From NCBI GenBank assembly GCA_039798005.1, contig JBDKGV010000148.1:1-8658 (forward strand): DNA of 8,658 nucleotides, given 5' to 3'. The first letter of the stretch is position 1. Each line of letters opens with the position of its first letter. Under the pieces are notes generated by a model, which saw only the letters and a program-made list of their open reading frames with translations, made no database searches and had not been told where the DNA came from. Shown in pieces: positions 1 to 7,009 of the stretch. The stretch comes from JBDKGV01 sp039798005 (lineage in GTDB: Bacteria; Fibrobacterota; Fibrobacteria; UBA5070). Position numbers and translations under genes: made by a program.

Positions 1-858
1 GGATGCTTCGTGGTCTTCGACCGTTTCCCCGAGGAGCTTGTCGTTGACGAAATCCAGGATCTCGCGCTCGTCAGTCCGCACGCCCCCGCGCAAGGTCAGG
101 CTCTGAAAAATCCTCTGTTCCATGCCAAGGCGGCATTGGATGTAGTTGTCGACGGGCTTTTGCAGGTCCAGGATGGCGGAGGTCGAGCCGTCCCCGGCCA
201 GAAGGGCACGCACCGACGCATTGGCGGAAAGGGGCATGTCGCCGAATTCGTTCTCGGTGTTGGTGTGGCTGGTGAGCTTGGTGCCCAGGTTGGTCAGCGA
301 GACGCCGTAGGTGAACCTCCGGCTGCCGGGTTGGAGGATCAGGCCAAGGTCCATGGCGATTCCGTTTGCGGCCGCGTCGTCGATGTCGAGAAACTCGTGG
401 ACCCAGCGCAGACTCGCGCCCCACGCCAGTTTCGCGCCCAAAGGCTCGGAGAACGATGTCGAGATCATCCACGCGTTGGGTCTCAATTCCCGACCCGTCG
501 CCGTGTTCGATTCGTCGAGTTCGGTGATCGGATCTCCTTCGTCGAGATAGGCGATCTGCGCCGCGGCATTGCCGGTCATGAAGGGATGGGCATAGGCCAC
601 CATGCCCGACTGGTAGGATTGGATGTGACGGCGGGCGCTGACTTCAAGCCACGGCGAATTGGTCCGGGCAAGGCCTGCCGGATTGATCCCCAAGAATTGC
701 AATCCGCCTTCCAAGCTGGCTCCGGCGCCTGCAAGGCCTGCCGGGCGGGCGGCTTGGAAATTCCGCAGGAAGACGAATTCCGCGCTTCCCGCGTTTGGGT
801 TTTGCGCCTGAAGCGCACCGACAAGAAAGGCGATCATGGCGCAGATCCGCACGTGCAT
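1..858 (-). CDS. PorV/PorQ-like outer-membrane beta-barrel protein, 5' part of gene (C-terminus beyond window)
   Basis: Reading the minus strand from the ATG at 858-856 gives 286 residues without a stop up to the window edge. The protein opens with a signal peptide (MHVRICAMIAFLVGALQAQ), a charged start, a hydrophobic core and a likely cut after AQA/AQ. Next comes LRNFQAARPAGLAGAGAS...LQFLGINPAGLAR at about residues 31-65. This matches the start of the PorV/PorQ/UPF0164 family, which has 'ARALGLGGA...A...NPAGLA'. The rest alternates hydrophobic and polar residues with strand-like pieces (KLAWGASLRWVHEF, RFTYGVSLTNLGTKL, QSLTLRGGVRTDE), as expected for an outer-membrane barrel of the FadL-like class. 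Family members are usually about 300-400 residues, so most of the gene is here. PorV proteins help type IX secretion cargo reach the surface; PorQ-like paralogues may have other roles. The start lacks a clear Shine-Dalgarno sequence; GGAGGT lies 21 bases upstream, too far. Met8 at 837-835 is an alternative but would spoil the signal peptide. The family call is fairly firm; the exact role is inference. Confidence 0.8.
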   Translation of the reverse strand, partial: MHVRICAMIAFLVGALQAQNPNAGSAEFVFLRNFQAARPAGLAGAGASLEGGLQFLGINPAGLARTNSPWLEVSARRHIQSYQSGMVAYAHPFMTGNAAAQIAYLDEGDPITELDESNTATGRELRPNAWMISTSFSEPLGAKLAWGASLRWVHEFLDIDDAAANGIAMDLGLILQPGSRRFTYGVSLTNLGTKLTSHTNTENEFGDMPLSANASVRALLAGDGSTSAILDLQKPVDNYIQCRLGMEQRIFQSLTLRGGVRTDEREILDFVNDKLLGETVEDHEAS

Positions 859-981
859 GGACCAAATGTATGATGCTGGACCTCCATCGAACAGAATTAC
901 CGGGAAGATGGCTCCGCTCGCGGATGGATGGCGTCCCGGACAGGGCCGGGGAGGATTGCTCCTTGTAGGTTGGTGGGCGCT
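859..981. promoter_or_regulatory. Divergent intergenic region between the PorV-like gene and thiO
   Basis: This 123-base stretch must hold the control signals for two genes that point away from each other. A TATGAT hexamer at 869-874 on the plus strand resembles a -10 box, but the hexamer 17 bases upstream (TCCGCA) is a poor -35 and lies inside the PorV-like gene. A short GC-rich inverted repeat (CCCGG-N6-CCGGG) sits at 935-950. GGGGAGG at 948-954 is the best purine-rich ribosome-binding-like string for the plus strand, but it is 27 bases from the chosen thiO ATG. None of these is conclusive alone. Confidence 0.35.
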
Positions 982-2112
982 ATGGGAAAGTCGGACCGGG
1001 TGGTTGTTCTTGGAGGCGGGATCATCGGGCTTGCCGCGGCGCGGGCCTTGGCCTTGGACGGTCACAAGGTTTCCGTGATCGATCCCGATGACCTTGGGGT
1101 GCATGCCAGCGCCAGGGCGGCAGGCATTCTGGTGCGCAGAGGGGTGATGCGATCCGAGGAGAGGGGGCGGATGTTCTACACCCGTTCCATCGATCTGTGG
1201 CCGCGCTGGATCGGAGATGTCCAGGCCGAGTCCGGGTGTGAAGTCCCTTTGTGGGAGGGCGGTGACCTGTGCCTGTTCTCCCATGCTGGACGGGCTGTGC
1301 GCTTTGCGGAGATGCTGTCGCGGGAAAGCGACCCCGGCGATTGGCAGGAGCTTGCCGGAGTCCCGGCGGAGATGCGGACCGTCCTTGCTGACAGGCCATG
1401 GCGGATCTTCCATTTCCCCCGGGAGATGTGCTTGGATCCCCACTGTGCCCTGGATGCCTTGGTCAAATCCTGCGCAAGGCTCGGGGTGGAGCTTTGCCAT
1501 CGAAGCGCCGTGAGGGAGGTGGTGCGCGACGGGGCGGGATGGAAGCTTCTTGCCGGAGCGCGACCCGTGACGGCCGATGTGCTGCTGGTCTCCGCCGGTC
1601 CATGGTCGGAAGGAATCCTGCGCACCTTGGGATGGCAGGCGCGAACCGTGCCCGTCCGAGGGCAGATCGCCCTTGTCCCGGCCCTGTATCCGGGCCTTTC
1701 GATGCTGCATCTGGAAGATCGGTTCTATGCGGTTCCTCGCAGTGGGCAGACGCTCATCGGTGCAACGAGCGAGGTGGGGCAGTGGCAGGAAACGACCACC
1801 TCTTCCGGGCTGGCGGACTTGCAGGCGATGATGGGGAATCTGCTTCCGGGCTTGGATCTCGCGGGCGCGACCCGCAGTTGGGCCGGGATCCGGCCGCGGA
1901 CCTTGGATCGGGCGCCTCATCTGGGGTGGCTGGAGGAAGGACGCCTGCTGGTGGCATCAGGGCATTACCGCAGCGGCATTTCCATGGCGCCCTTGACCGG
2001 GCAGGTGGTCGCCGACCTTGTTTCAGGCCGTGCAGCCCATCCCTTGGCCCGGGATCTCGATCCGTTGCGCGAGCGTTCAGGATACCGTCCATTCGCTTCT
2101 GGCGCCTGCTGA
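982..2112 (+). CDS. thiO: Glycine oxidase ThiO (FAD-dependent, DAO family)
   Basis: ThiO oxidises glycine with O2 to iminoacetate (dehydroglycine) and H2O2 in the cytoplasm. The imine goes to thiazole synthase ThiG for thiamine synthesis. The 376-residue product matches the family's usual length of about 370. Visible signatures: the dinucleotide-binding GGGIIG at residues 11-16 ending in acidic D34; ASARAAGIL near 46-54, in the place of the family's ASWAGGGML; PVRGQ with R226-Q228; SWAGIRPRTLD with R304; and GHYRSGISMAPLTGQ at 327-341, nearly the family consensus GHYRNGILLAP. R304 and R330 are spaced like the two arginines that hold the substrate carboxylate in Bacillus ThiO (R302/R329 as I recall). 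I chose ATG 982 because the Rossmann motif follows at once. In-frame TTG 970 or GTG 973 would add 4 or 3 residues, and ATG 928 would add 18 unlikely ones. No other thiamine gene lies beside it. A different amino-acid oxidase of the same family (DadA- or sarcosine-oxidase-like) is the main alternative. Confidence 0.85.
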   Translation: MGKSDRVVVLGGGIIGLAAARALALDGHKVSVIDPDDLGVHASARAAGILVRRGVMRSEERGRMFYTRSIDLWPRWIGDVQAESGCEVPLWEGGDLCLFSHAGRAVRFAEMLSRESDPGDWQELAGVPAEMRTVLADRPWRIFHFPREMCLDPHCALDALVKSCARLGVELCHRSAVREVVRDGAGWKLLAGARPVTADVLLVSAGPWSEGILRTLGWQARTVPVRGQIALVPALYPGLSMLHLEDRFYAVPRSGQTLIGATSEVGQWQETTTSSGLADLQAMMGNLLPGLDLAGATRSWAGIRPRTLDRAPHLGWLEEGRLLVASGHYRSGISMAPLTGQVVADLVSGRAAHPLARDLDPLRERSGYRPFASGAC

Positions 2113-2168
2113 GCGCCCCTGTTTACCCTGTGGAAAACGCTTTCACCAGAATGTGATGCAACCGGCAA

Positions 2169-2185
2169 CCAAGCTTGAAGCTTGG
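2169..2185. repeat. Perfect 17-base dyad CCAAGCTT-G-AAGCTTGG
   Basis: Two 8-base arms are perfectly inverted around a single central G, so the site also reads as a tandem AAGCTTG-AAGCTTG. It lies 56 bases after the thiO stop and 92 bases before the fibro-slime start, in an otherwise featureless 165-base spacer. It could be a dimeric repressor operator. Drawn as RNA, it folds into a six-base-pair stem with a five-base loop, but no T-run follows (GACATATC), so a terminator is less likely. I found no convincing -35/-10 pair in the spacer. Confidence 0.45.
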
Positions 2186-2265
2186 GACATATCTTCCCCC
2201 TTTGCCTGCATGACGGGATCGCTTCCTGTTTGAGGATCTGTTCCGGCTCGTCACCGGTCGCATTG

Positions 2266-2275
2266 AAGGAGAGGG
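2266..2275 (+). promoter_or_regulatory. Ribosome-binding site fixing the start of the fibro-slime gene
   Basis: AAGGAGAGGG ends two bases before ATG 2278, and its AGGAG core is six bases away, a near-ideal spacing. This settles the start at 2278. The upstream in-frame ATG at 2182 would add 32 residues ahead of the signal peptide. Confidence 0.75.
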
Positions 2276-2277
2276 AA

Positions 2278-5200
2278 ATGTCTGGATTCTTGGCCAACGC
2301 ACGGGGCATGGGGTCGGTCTTGCGCTTGGCAAGGCTTTGGCTATTGGGGATCGCCCTGGGCTTTGCTTCGCATGCCGGTGCCGCCAAGGTGGTCATGCTG
2401 TTCAACGCGTGGCCGACCCAGAATTACGGTGTAGAGATCTGCGGCTACTGGAACGGCACGGGTCACAACGGGCCGGGAACGGCGGGCGATGGCATGACAT
2501 TGGTCGGCGGGGAGTGGTATTCCTTCGCGCTGCCGGCGACTTACAAGCCTTCCAATCCAGCATCCCAACGCAGCGTGTTCTTCTCGCTCGCCGGGTGGAA
2601 CGCCACCTACGACAGCGCTGGTTTCGGCAAAGGCCAGACCCAGATCGACATCGGCGCCACCTTGCAGACCTCCGATACGGTCTGGATCGTTCCCACCCCG
2701 CTTCCCAACGGGGCTCCGAAACTCTATTCAAGCTCTCCGCGACGCGTGGTGGTCATGCTTCTCAATCCGTGGGAGATGGATTCCGTGCTGCCCTCCTTCC
2801 AATCGGAAGGTGGAGCATGGGGCGTCCTGAACGCAGCGCCGGAGTTCCCCAAATGGGTGACGGCGACGGTCCTTGGGTATTCCAAGCTTTCCTTCGTGTT
2901 TCGCAACGCGGCGGCCACGGAGTTCTACGGGGCGTCAGGGCGCGGAACCTCGAATGCTCCGATTGCGCTTGACAGCCTTGCCGGTGAAGATACCGTCTGG
3001 ATCCGTCCGGCACCCGAGCCTTCCGGTGTCCCGGTGGTGGCGCGCACCCGGCCCAAGGCCAAGATGCTGATGCTCTTCAACCCTTGGGGCATCAAGGTGC
3101 CCATCCAGAGGCCTCGGGCCACGATTTCGGGGGTGGGTCCGTTGCCGCTGTATCCCAGCACGGAGTTTTGCGGGTGGTATGCCTACCCGTACTACGAAGC
3201 GGTTCCCAAGGTGCTGTTCTCGACGGCATCAGGCGCCCGGTTCGGGGCGGAAGGCATCGGCGGGACCACCGCGATCAACGCTTCGGGCTACGGGGACACC
3301 ACTTGGATCTCGCTGGACAGTTCCACGGGAAAGCCACGCCTGGGCACGAACTTCCCCGGCCTGCGCGGCCTGTGCGCCACCTCCTTGCTTGCGGCCACCA
3401 TCCGTGATTTTGCGTCCAATCGCAAGCGGACCGACCCTTTGGCCAACCGGGAGTTCAAGTTCGCCGACACCGCGCGGGGATGCTGGAAGGGCGGCTGGAG
3501 CGTCGTGAAGAACATGGTCGACACCGTGCTCGGAGCCGATCGCAAGCCGGTGCGCAGCGCTCACGACACGGGAAGCATGTACCCGAACGGATGGACCTAC
3601 TCCTTCCGCTGCACCTACGACACCATGCCGGGGAAGAAGGCCGAGATCGGCGATTCGGGCATCGCCACGAATTGGTTCCGGACCGTGCCCGAAAAGAATG
3701 CCGAGACCTGCCGCGACATCCCGCTGGCTCTGGATACGGCGACCGGCAACTACGTCTACGACAACCAGAAATACTTCCCGATCGACGACTTCCGGCGCCT
3801 CTCCGACGGGACGCTCAATCCCTTCTGGGACAGCATTCCCGAAAATGAATACGATCCGGGAGGACCGAAGCACAACTACGGCTTCTGCCTGGAAAGCCAT
3901 GGCAACTTCGAATACAAGAAGGGGCAGGTCTTCAAGTTCCGCGGGGATGACGACGTGTGGTTCTTCATCAACAAAAAGCTGGTGGTGGACCTTGGCGGCA
4001 TCCACGGACCTGCCGACGACAGCGTGCCGCTGGACCGCATGGGCCGGAACATCACCTCCCGGTGGGTCAACGGCAAGGAGACCTTCGACACGACATGGAG
4101 CTCCGACCGTCTGGAGGAGGGCAAGACCTACGACTTCGACTTCTTCTTCTGCGAGCGGCACCCGGCAGGGTCGAGCATGAAGATCGTGACATCCATGAAC
4201 CTGCGCACGGATGCGGGCTTCCAGGTGCGCGACACGGTGCGGCAGGGTGGCAAGACCAGCTACGACCTCTACATCTCGCTGACCTCCGGGCAGGGTTGCA
4301 AGGCCCGCACCCAGGTGGTGCGCACCACCGGGATCGTACGCATCGCAGGCGGGGCCTTCGGCGTTCCGAAGCAGCTCTCGAGCGGGACGTGGTACGGAGG
4401 CGTCCGGGTGGACAGCACGTCCGGGACCGCGACCTTGGACTCCACGCAGATCGCCGGGTTGCCGGCGGGCAAGTACGTGATCCAGTTCGTGGCACTCTTC
4501 GACAGCTCCGTGGTGCGCGAATATCCGTTCACCGTCCCGTACTCGGCGGGTCCGCGCTTCCTCGCGACGCCTGCCTGGACGGGGATCGTGGGATCGGCGC
4601 TTCCCGCCTCGGTGGCCTCCTTCAACGTGACCGGCCGCGACTCCTCGAGCGTGCCCTTCGTCATCCATCCGGTCGCGGGGCTGGCGTTCTTCCGCGACTC
4701 CCTTTTGACGGATCCTGTCAAACCGGGCGATACGCTCGCGACCGGGGCGAACACCCTGCCGAGGCGGTTCTGGATCAAGGGAACCAAGGCCGGAACCTAC
4801 ACGGTGGCCATCGGGAAGATCCTCGAGGACACGGCCGACGTCTATGCGAGCATCGTGTTCCAGGACAAGGGGCTGCGCTTCGTCGATTCGCTCGGGGCGG
4901 CGCTCGGGACCGTGCCGCCCATCGACCGGATGCTCGGGGACACCGTGCGGGTGTGGTTCGAGACCTTCTCGGGCAATGCCACCTGCGCGAGTTGCGGGAG
5001 CAAGGTCGCCTTGAGCCTTTCCGATCCGGCCATCGTGGCCTGGGCAGGGGGCAAGCCCGTCGATACCGTGCCGCTGGTCAACGGCAAGGGAAGCGTGCTT
5101 GTGAAAGGCGCCGGAGCCGTCACGGGAGGGAGCCTGCGGCTGGTCGTGGTGGGCGACAGCTCCGCCACGGCCGTCTGGAGCCCCATCTCGTTCCGGGTGA

Positions 5201-6927
5201 AGGGTCCCGATTCCGCCTTCGTGGAGGACCGGGACGGCGATGGCGTCGCCGACCGGTTCACGGTCCATCTGCATCACAAATGGGTGAAAGGCAGCCGGCT
5301 TTCCTTCGGATGGCCCGATACCGCCGCGCGAGTCCCCTTCTCCCAAGGCAAGCTCTCCGTGAGCCCAGATTCCCTCGTGGTGCGGGTCGATTTCGATGCG
5401 GGATTTGCGCTTGCCACCCAGTCCAAGTCCAGCGCCTTCGCCGGGCTCTACGCTTGGGGGAACGAAACCGCCCAGACCTTCGCGACCGTCGATCGCATCG
5501 CTGCGGTGGCGCTGTCCGCGACCTTGAGATACGGCCGCAACGGACAGGAGGACACCCTGGTCCTGCCCTTGTCGGAGAGCGTCGCAGCCTTGGCAGGTCC
5601 CGACGTCCTGCAGATCAAGGCCTCGGGGTGGGCCGCCACGGGGCAGTCGGGACAATTCCTGTCAAACTCCAAGGATACCCTGTTCCTCCTCTTCGCCTCC
5701 TCGGCACCTTCGCGGTGCCCGGCGCCCGGGGACAGCGTGCGCCTGCCGCCCGCTGGCGACGTGGCCGACCGGTTCGGGAACGCACCGGGTGCGACGCCCT
5801 TGGCCGTGGCGGTCCGGGGCGGGCAGCGCCCGGCACGCGAGGGCTGGTTGCAGGATCGCGACGGGGATGGGCGGATCGAAACGGCGGTCGTGCGGTTCCA
5901 TGCGCCTGTGCGCGGTGCGATCCCGGCTTTCACCTTCGATCTCATGGCCGGGGCTTCCCGGGAATCCCGCCAAGGCGACGCGGTCCTGGATCCTTCGGAT
6001 TCGAGCCTTGTCGTAGTCACCTTGAGCAAGCCCTTCCCGGTCGGATGGACGGCCTTGGGCGACTTTTCCGGTGCCACCATGGATGGCGCGTGGCCTTTCC
6101 CCCTTGCCGACAGCACGGCTCCGACGATCCTCTCGGCCAGTCTGCGTCTGACGGAATCCTACACCGACCCGGACACCCTGGTCGTGGTGGGATCTGAAGC
6201 CTTGCGGTTGCAGGACCAGAAGGCGTGGCTTGTGCTCAAGCAGGGCACGGGAGCCGTCGAACTGCCCTCTACGGGGCAGCGCCGCATCGCGGACACGATC
6301 CTGTTCCTGATGAATCCGGAGGATCTGATCGGGGTCCGGTCCGGCGACAGCGTCCGCTTCGTGGCGACGGGGCCGGTCGCGGACGCCTTCGGCAACACGC
6401 CCTTGCCGACCGCCGTCTGGCACCGTGTCGGTGGCGGCGTGCGCAAGCCGGTGTCGCAACTGGTTTCGCCCATTCCGCTGGTGCGCATCCCCCCATCGTC
6501 CAAGCAGATCCAGACGCGTCCCCTGCTGCTGCAGGCCATGAAGGGAGACACGACAAGCTGGTCGCTTTGGACTCCGGAGGGAGGTTATCAGGCCGGAGAG
6601 ATCTGCCCACGGGGACTTTGCAACGGCCCGGAACTGGTCTTGAACGCCCCGGTGCAGCTTGGGGTCCATGTCTACGACAACTTGGGCATCCATGTGGCCA
6701 ACGGTGCGTGGAACATCGATTCGACCGCCCTGGAGATGCTGAGCCGCGACCGTCTGGGACGCACCCGCGTGAGGCTTTCCTGGGATTACCGGACCATGAA
6801 CGGGGCGCGCGTCTCCAACGGGGTCTATCTACTGCGCATGGTCATGATGGTCCCCGATCCCGAGGACGGCACGGCCAAGGTGGTGAACAAGGTCTGGAAG
6901 ATCGGACTGGGTCCCGAAGAGAAGTAG
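2278..6927 (+). CDS. Large secreted fibro-slime domain surface protein (1549 aa)
   Basis: This is very likely an exported cell-surface or extracellular adhesin. Its target is not visible, although fibro-slime proteins in Fibrobacter are linked with the outer membrane and attachment to plant polysaccharide. Order of parts: a signal peptide at residues 1-35 (hydrophobic LARLWLLGIALGFA, AGA cut before A36); three related modules at about 36-145, 155-255 and 262-360; the fibro-slime domain at about 372-642 with its core FRGDDDVWFFIN at 554-565, the VVDLGGIHG segment and a closing YDFDFFFCERH; a beta-rich Ig-like stretch at about 643-980 containing CASC; two tandem modules at about 982-1188 and 1190-1395, each opening with DRDGDG, a calcium-loop-like motif; then a FlgD-like end (VYDNLG, WDYR at 1502-1505, NGVYLLRM at about 1514-1521). 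No transmembrane anchor or LPXTG follows. Export by type IX secretion is an inference from lineage and the nearby PorV-like gene. No catalytic domain was recognised. No clear promoter is visible upstream. Confidence 0.88.
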   Translation: MSGFLANARGMGSVLRLARLWLLGIALGFASHAGAAKVVMLFNAWPTQNYGVEICGYWNGTGHNGPGTAGDGMTLVGGEWYSFALPATYKPSNPASQRSVFFSLAGWNATYDSAGFGKGQTQIDIGATLQTSDTVWIVPTPLPNGAPKLYSSSPRRVVVMLLNPWEMDSVLPSFQSEGGAWGVLNAAPEFPKWVTATVLGYSKLSFVFRNAAATEFYGASGRGTSNAPIALDSLAGEDTVWIRPAPEPSGVPVVARTRPKAKMLMLFNPWGIKVPIQRPRATISGVGPLPLYPSTEFCGWYAYPYYEAVPKVLFSTASGARFGAEGIGGTTAINASGYGDTTWISLDSSTGKPRLGTNFPGLRGLCATSLLAATIRDFASNRKRTDPLANREFKFADTARGCWKGGWSVVKNMVDTVLGADRKPVRSAHDTGSMYPNGWTYSFRCTYDTMPGKKAEIGDSGIATNWFRTVPEKNAETCRDIPLALDTATGNYVYDNQKYFPIDDFRRLSDGTLNPFWDSIPENEYDPGGPKHNYGFCLESHGNFEYKKGQVFKFRGDDDVWFFINKKLVVDLGGIHGPADDSVPLDRMGRNITSRWVNGKETFDTTWSSDRLEEGKTYDFDFFFCERHPAGSSMKIVTSMNLRTDAGFQVRDTVRQGGKTSYDLYISLTSGQGCKARTQVVRTTGIVRIAGGAFGVPKQLSSGTWYGGVRVDSTSGTATLDSTQIAGLPAGKYVIQFVALFDSSVVREYPFTVPYSAGPRFLATPAWTGIVGSALPASVASFNVTGRDSSSVPFVIHPVAGLAFFRDSLLTDPVKPGDTLATGANTLPRRFWIKGTKAGTYTVAIGKILEDTADVYASIVFQDKGLRFVDSLGAALGTVPPIDRMLGDTVRVWFETFSGNATCASCGSKVALSLSDPAIVAWAGGKPVDTVPLVNGKGSVLVKGAGAVTGGSLRLVVVGDSSATAVWSPISFRVKGPDSAFVEDRDGDGVADRFTVHLHHKWVKGSRLSFGWPDTAARVPFSQGKLSVSPDSLVVRVDFDAGFALATQSKSSAFAGLYAWGNETAQTFATVDRIAAVALSATLRYGRNGQEDTLVLPLSESVAALAGPDVLQIKASGWAATGQSGQFLSNSKDTLFLLFASSAPSRCPAPGDSVRLPPAGDVADRFGNAPGATPLAVAVRGGQRPAREGWLQDRDGDGRIETAVVRFHAPVRGAIPAFTFDLMAGASRESRQGDAVLDPSDSSLVVVTLSKPFPVGWTALGDFSGATMDGAWPFPLADSTAPTILSASLRLTESYTDPDTLVVVGSEALRLQDQKAWLVLKQGTGAVELPSTGQRRIADTILFLMNPEDLIGVRSGDSVRFVATGPVADAFGNTPLPTAVWHRVGGGVRKPVSQLVSPIPLVRIPPSSKQIQTRPLLLQAMKGDTTSWSLWTPEGGYQAGEICPRGLCNGPELVLNAPVQLGVHVYDNLGIHVANGAWNIDSTALEMLSRDRLGRTRVRLSWDYRTMNGARVSNGVYLLRMVMMVPDPEDGTAKVVNKVWKIGLGPEEK
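2386..3357 (+). repeat. Three diverged copies of a ~105-residue N-terminal module in the fibro-slime protein
   Basis: Each copy opens with a hydrophobic strand and an aromatic motif: MLFNAW at residues 40-45, MLLNPW at 160-165 and MLFNPW at 265-270. Each closes with D-T-V/T-W-I at 133, 238 and 340, followed in copies 1 and 2 by P-x-P-x-P-x-G-x-P before the next strand. The closing tryptophans are 105 and 102 residues apart. Copies 2 and 3 share a middle with F(R/S)-x-A-x-G/T-x-F-(Y)-G-A. The compact, aromatic-rich, beta-like pattern resembles a carbohydrate-binding module. That function is inference; I do not recognise a named family. Confidence 0.65.
5221..6462 (+). repeat. Two tandem ~207-residue DRDGDG-headed modules in the fibro-slime protein
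   Basis: Copy one begins EDRDGDGVAD (residues 983-992) and copy two QDRDGDGRIE (1192-1201). Further matching landmarks follow in the same order: DTLVLPLSE against DTLVVVGSE, DTLFLLF against DTILFLM, and GDSVR...VADRFGN at 1151 against GDSVR...VADAFGN at 1356, ending in RGG or GGG. The copies are 205-209 residues apart throughout, so this is a whole-module duplication. DxDGDGxxD loops commonly bind calcium; copy two has E in the last position. A stiff, calcium-stabilised stalk is a reasonable inference. Confidence 0.65.
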
Positions 6928-6940
6928 TTGCCTCTCTTCT

Positions 6941-6969
6941 TTGGCAGTGTCCCTCCCGACGTGTACATT
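6941..6969 (+). promoter_or_regulatory. Candidate sigma-70 promoter for the NDH-2 gene
   Basis: TTGGCA at 6941-6946 matches the -35 consensus in five of six positions. TACATT at 6964-6969 matches the -10 in four of six. The spacer is exactly 17 bases. Transcription would start near 6976, leaving a leader of about 34 bases with AAGGGAGAG before the ATG. It is the best promoter-like pair I found and suggests that the NDH-2 gene is transcribed apart from the gene upstream. Confidence 0.5.
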
Positions 6970-6989
6970 GGGGGCCGAGAGAGACACTG
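6945..6989. repeat. Inverted repeat CAGTGTC / GACACTG flanking the NDH-2 promoter
   Basis: CAGTGTC at 6945-6951 overlaps the -35 box, and its exact complement GACACTG lies at 6983-6989, just past the expected transcription start. With a mismatch, pairing extends inward through CTC/GAG at 6953-6955 and 6979-6981. It may be a pair of operator half-sites. As RNA it could fold only if transcription starts further upstream. No T-run follows, so it is not a terminator. Confidence 0.35.
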
Positions 6990-7009
6990 TTGAAGGGAGA
7001 GCGGGGGAC

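Noticed and set aside
10..873. 287-codon plus-strand open frame
   Set aside because: It mirrors the PorV-like gene on the minus strand, which has a signal peptide and family motifs; the plus-strand product has no recognisable fold and would run into the divergent control region.
1398..2156. 252-codon plus-strand frame overlapping thiO
   Set aside because: It is a shifted frame within thiO; the thiO frame keeps all family motifs in order to its stop.
2182..2277. Upstream in-frame ATG for the fibro-slime gene
   Set aside because: It would add 32 residues before the signal peptide and lacks a ribosome-binding site, while ATG 2278 has AGGAG six bases upstream.
3229..5655. 808-codon minus-strand open frame inside the fibro-slime gene
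   Set aside because: Strong GC bias at third codon positions opens antisense frames. The product is rich in G, R, H and P with no motif, while the sense strand has clear domains throughout.
3957..6197. 746-codon plus-strand frame offset within the fibro-slime gene
   Set aside because: The arginine- and glycine-rich product without domains is a frame shadow; the true frame is continuous through the whole region, so no frameshift is needed.
6916..6942. Hairpin GAAGAGA...TCTCTTC over the stop of the fibro-slime gene, followed by TTT
   Set aside because: The stem has only seven base pairs, is low in GC and has a ten-base loop with a three-base T tail, so it is too weak to call an intrinsic terminator, though it sits in the right place.
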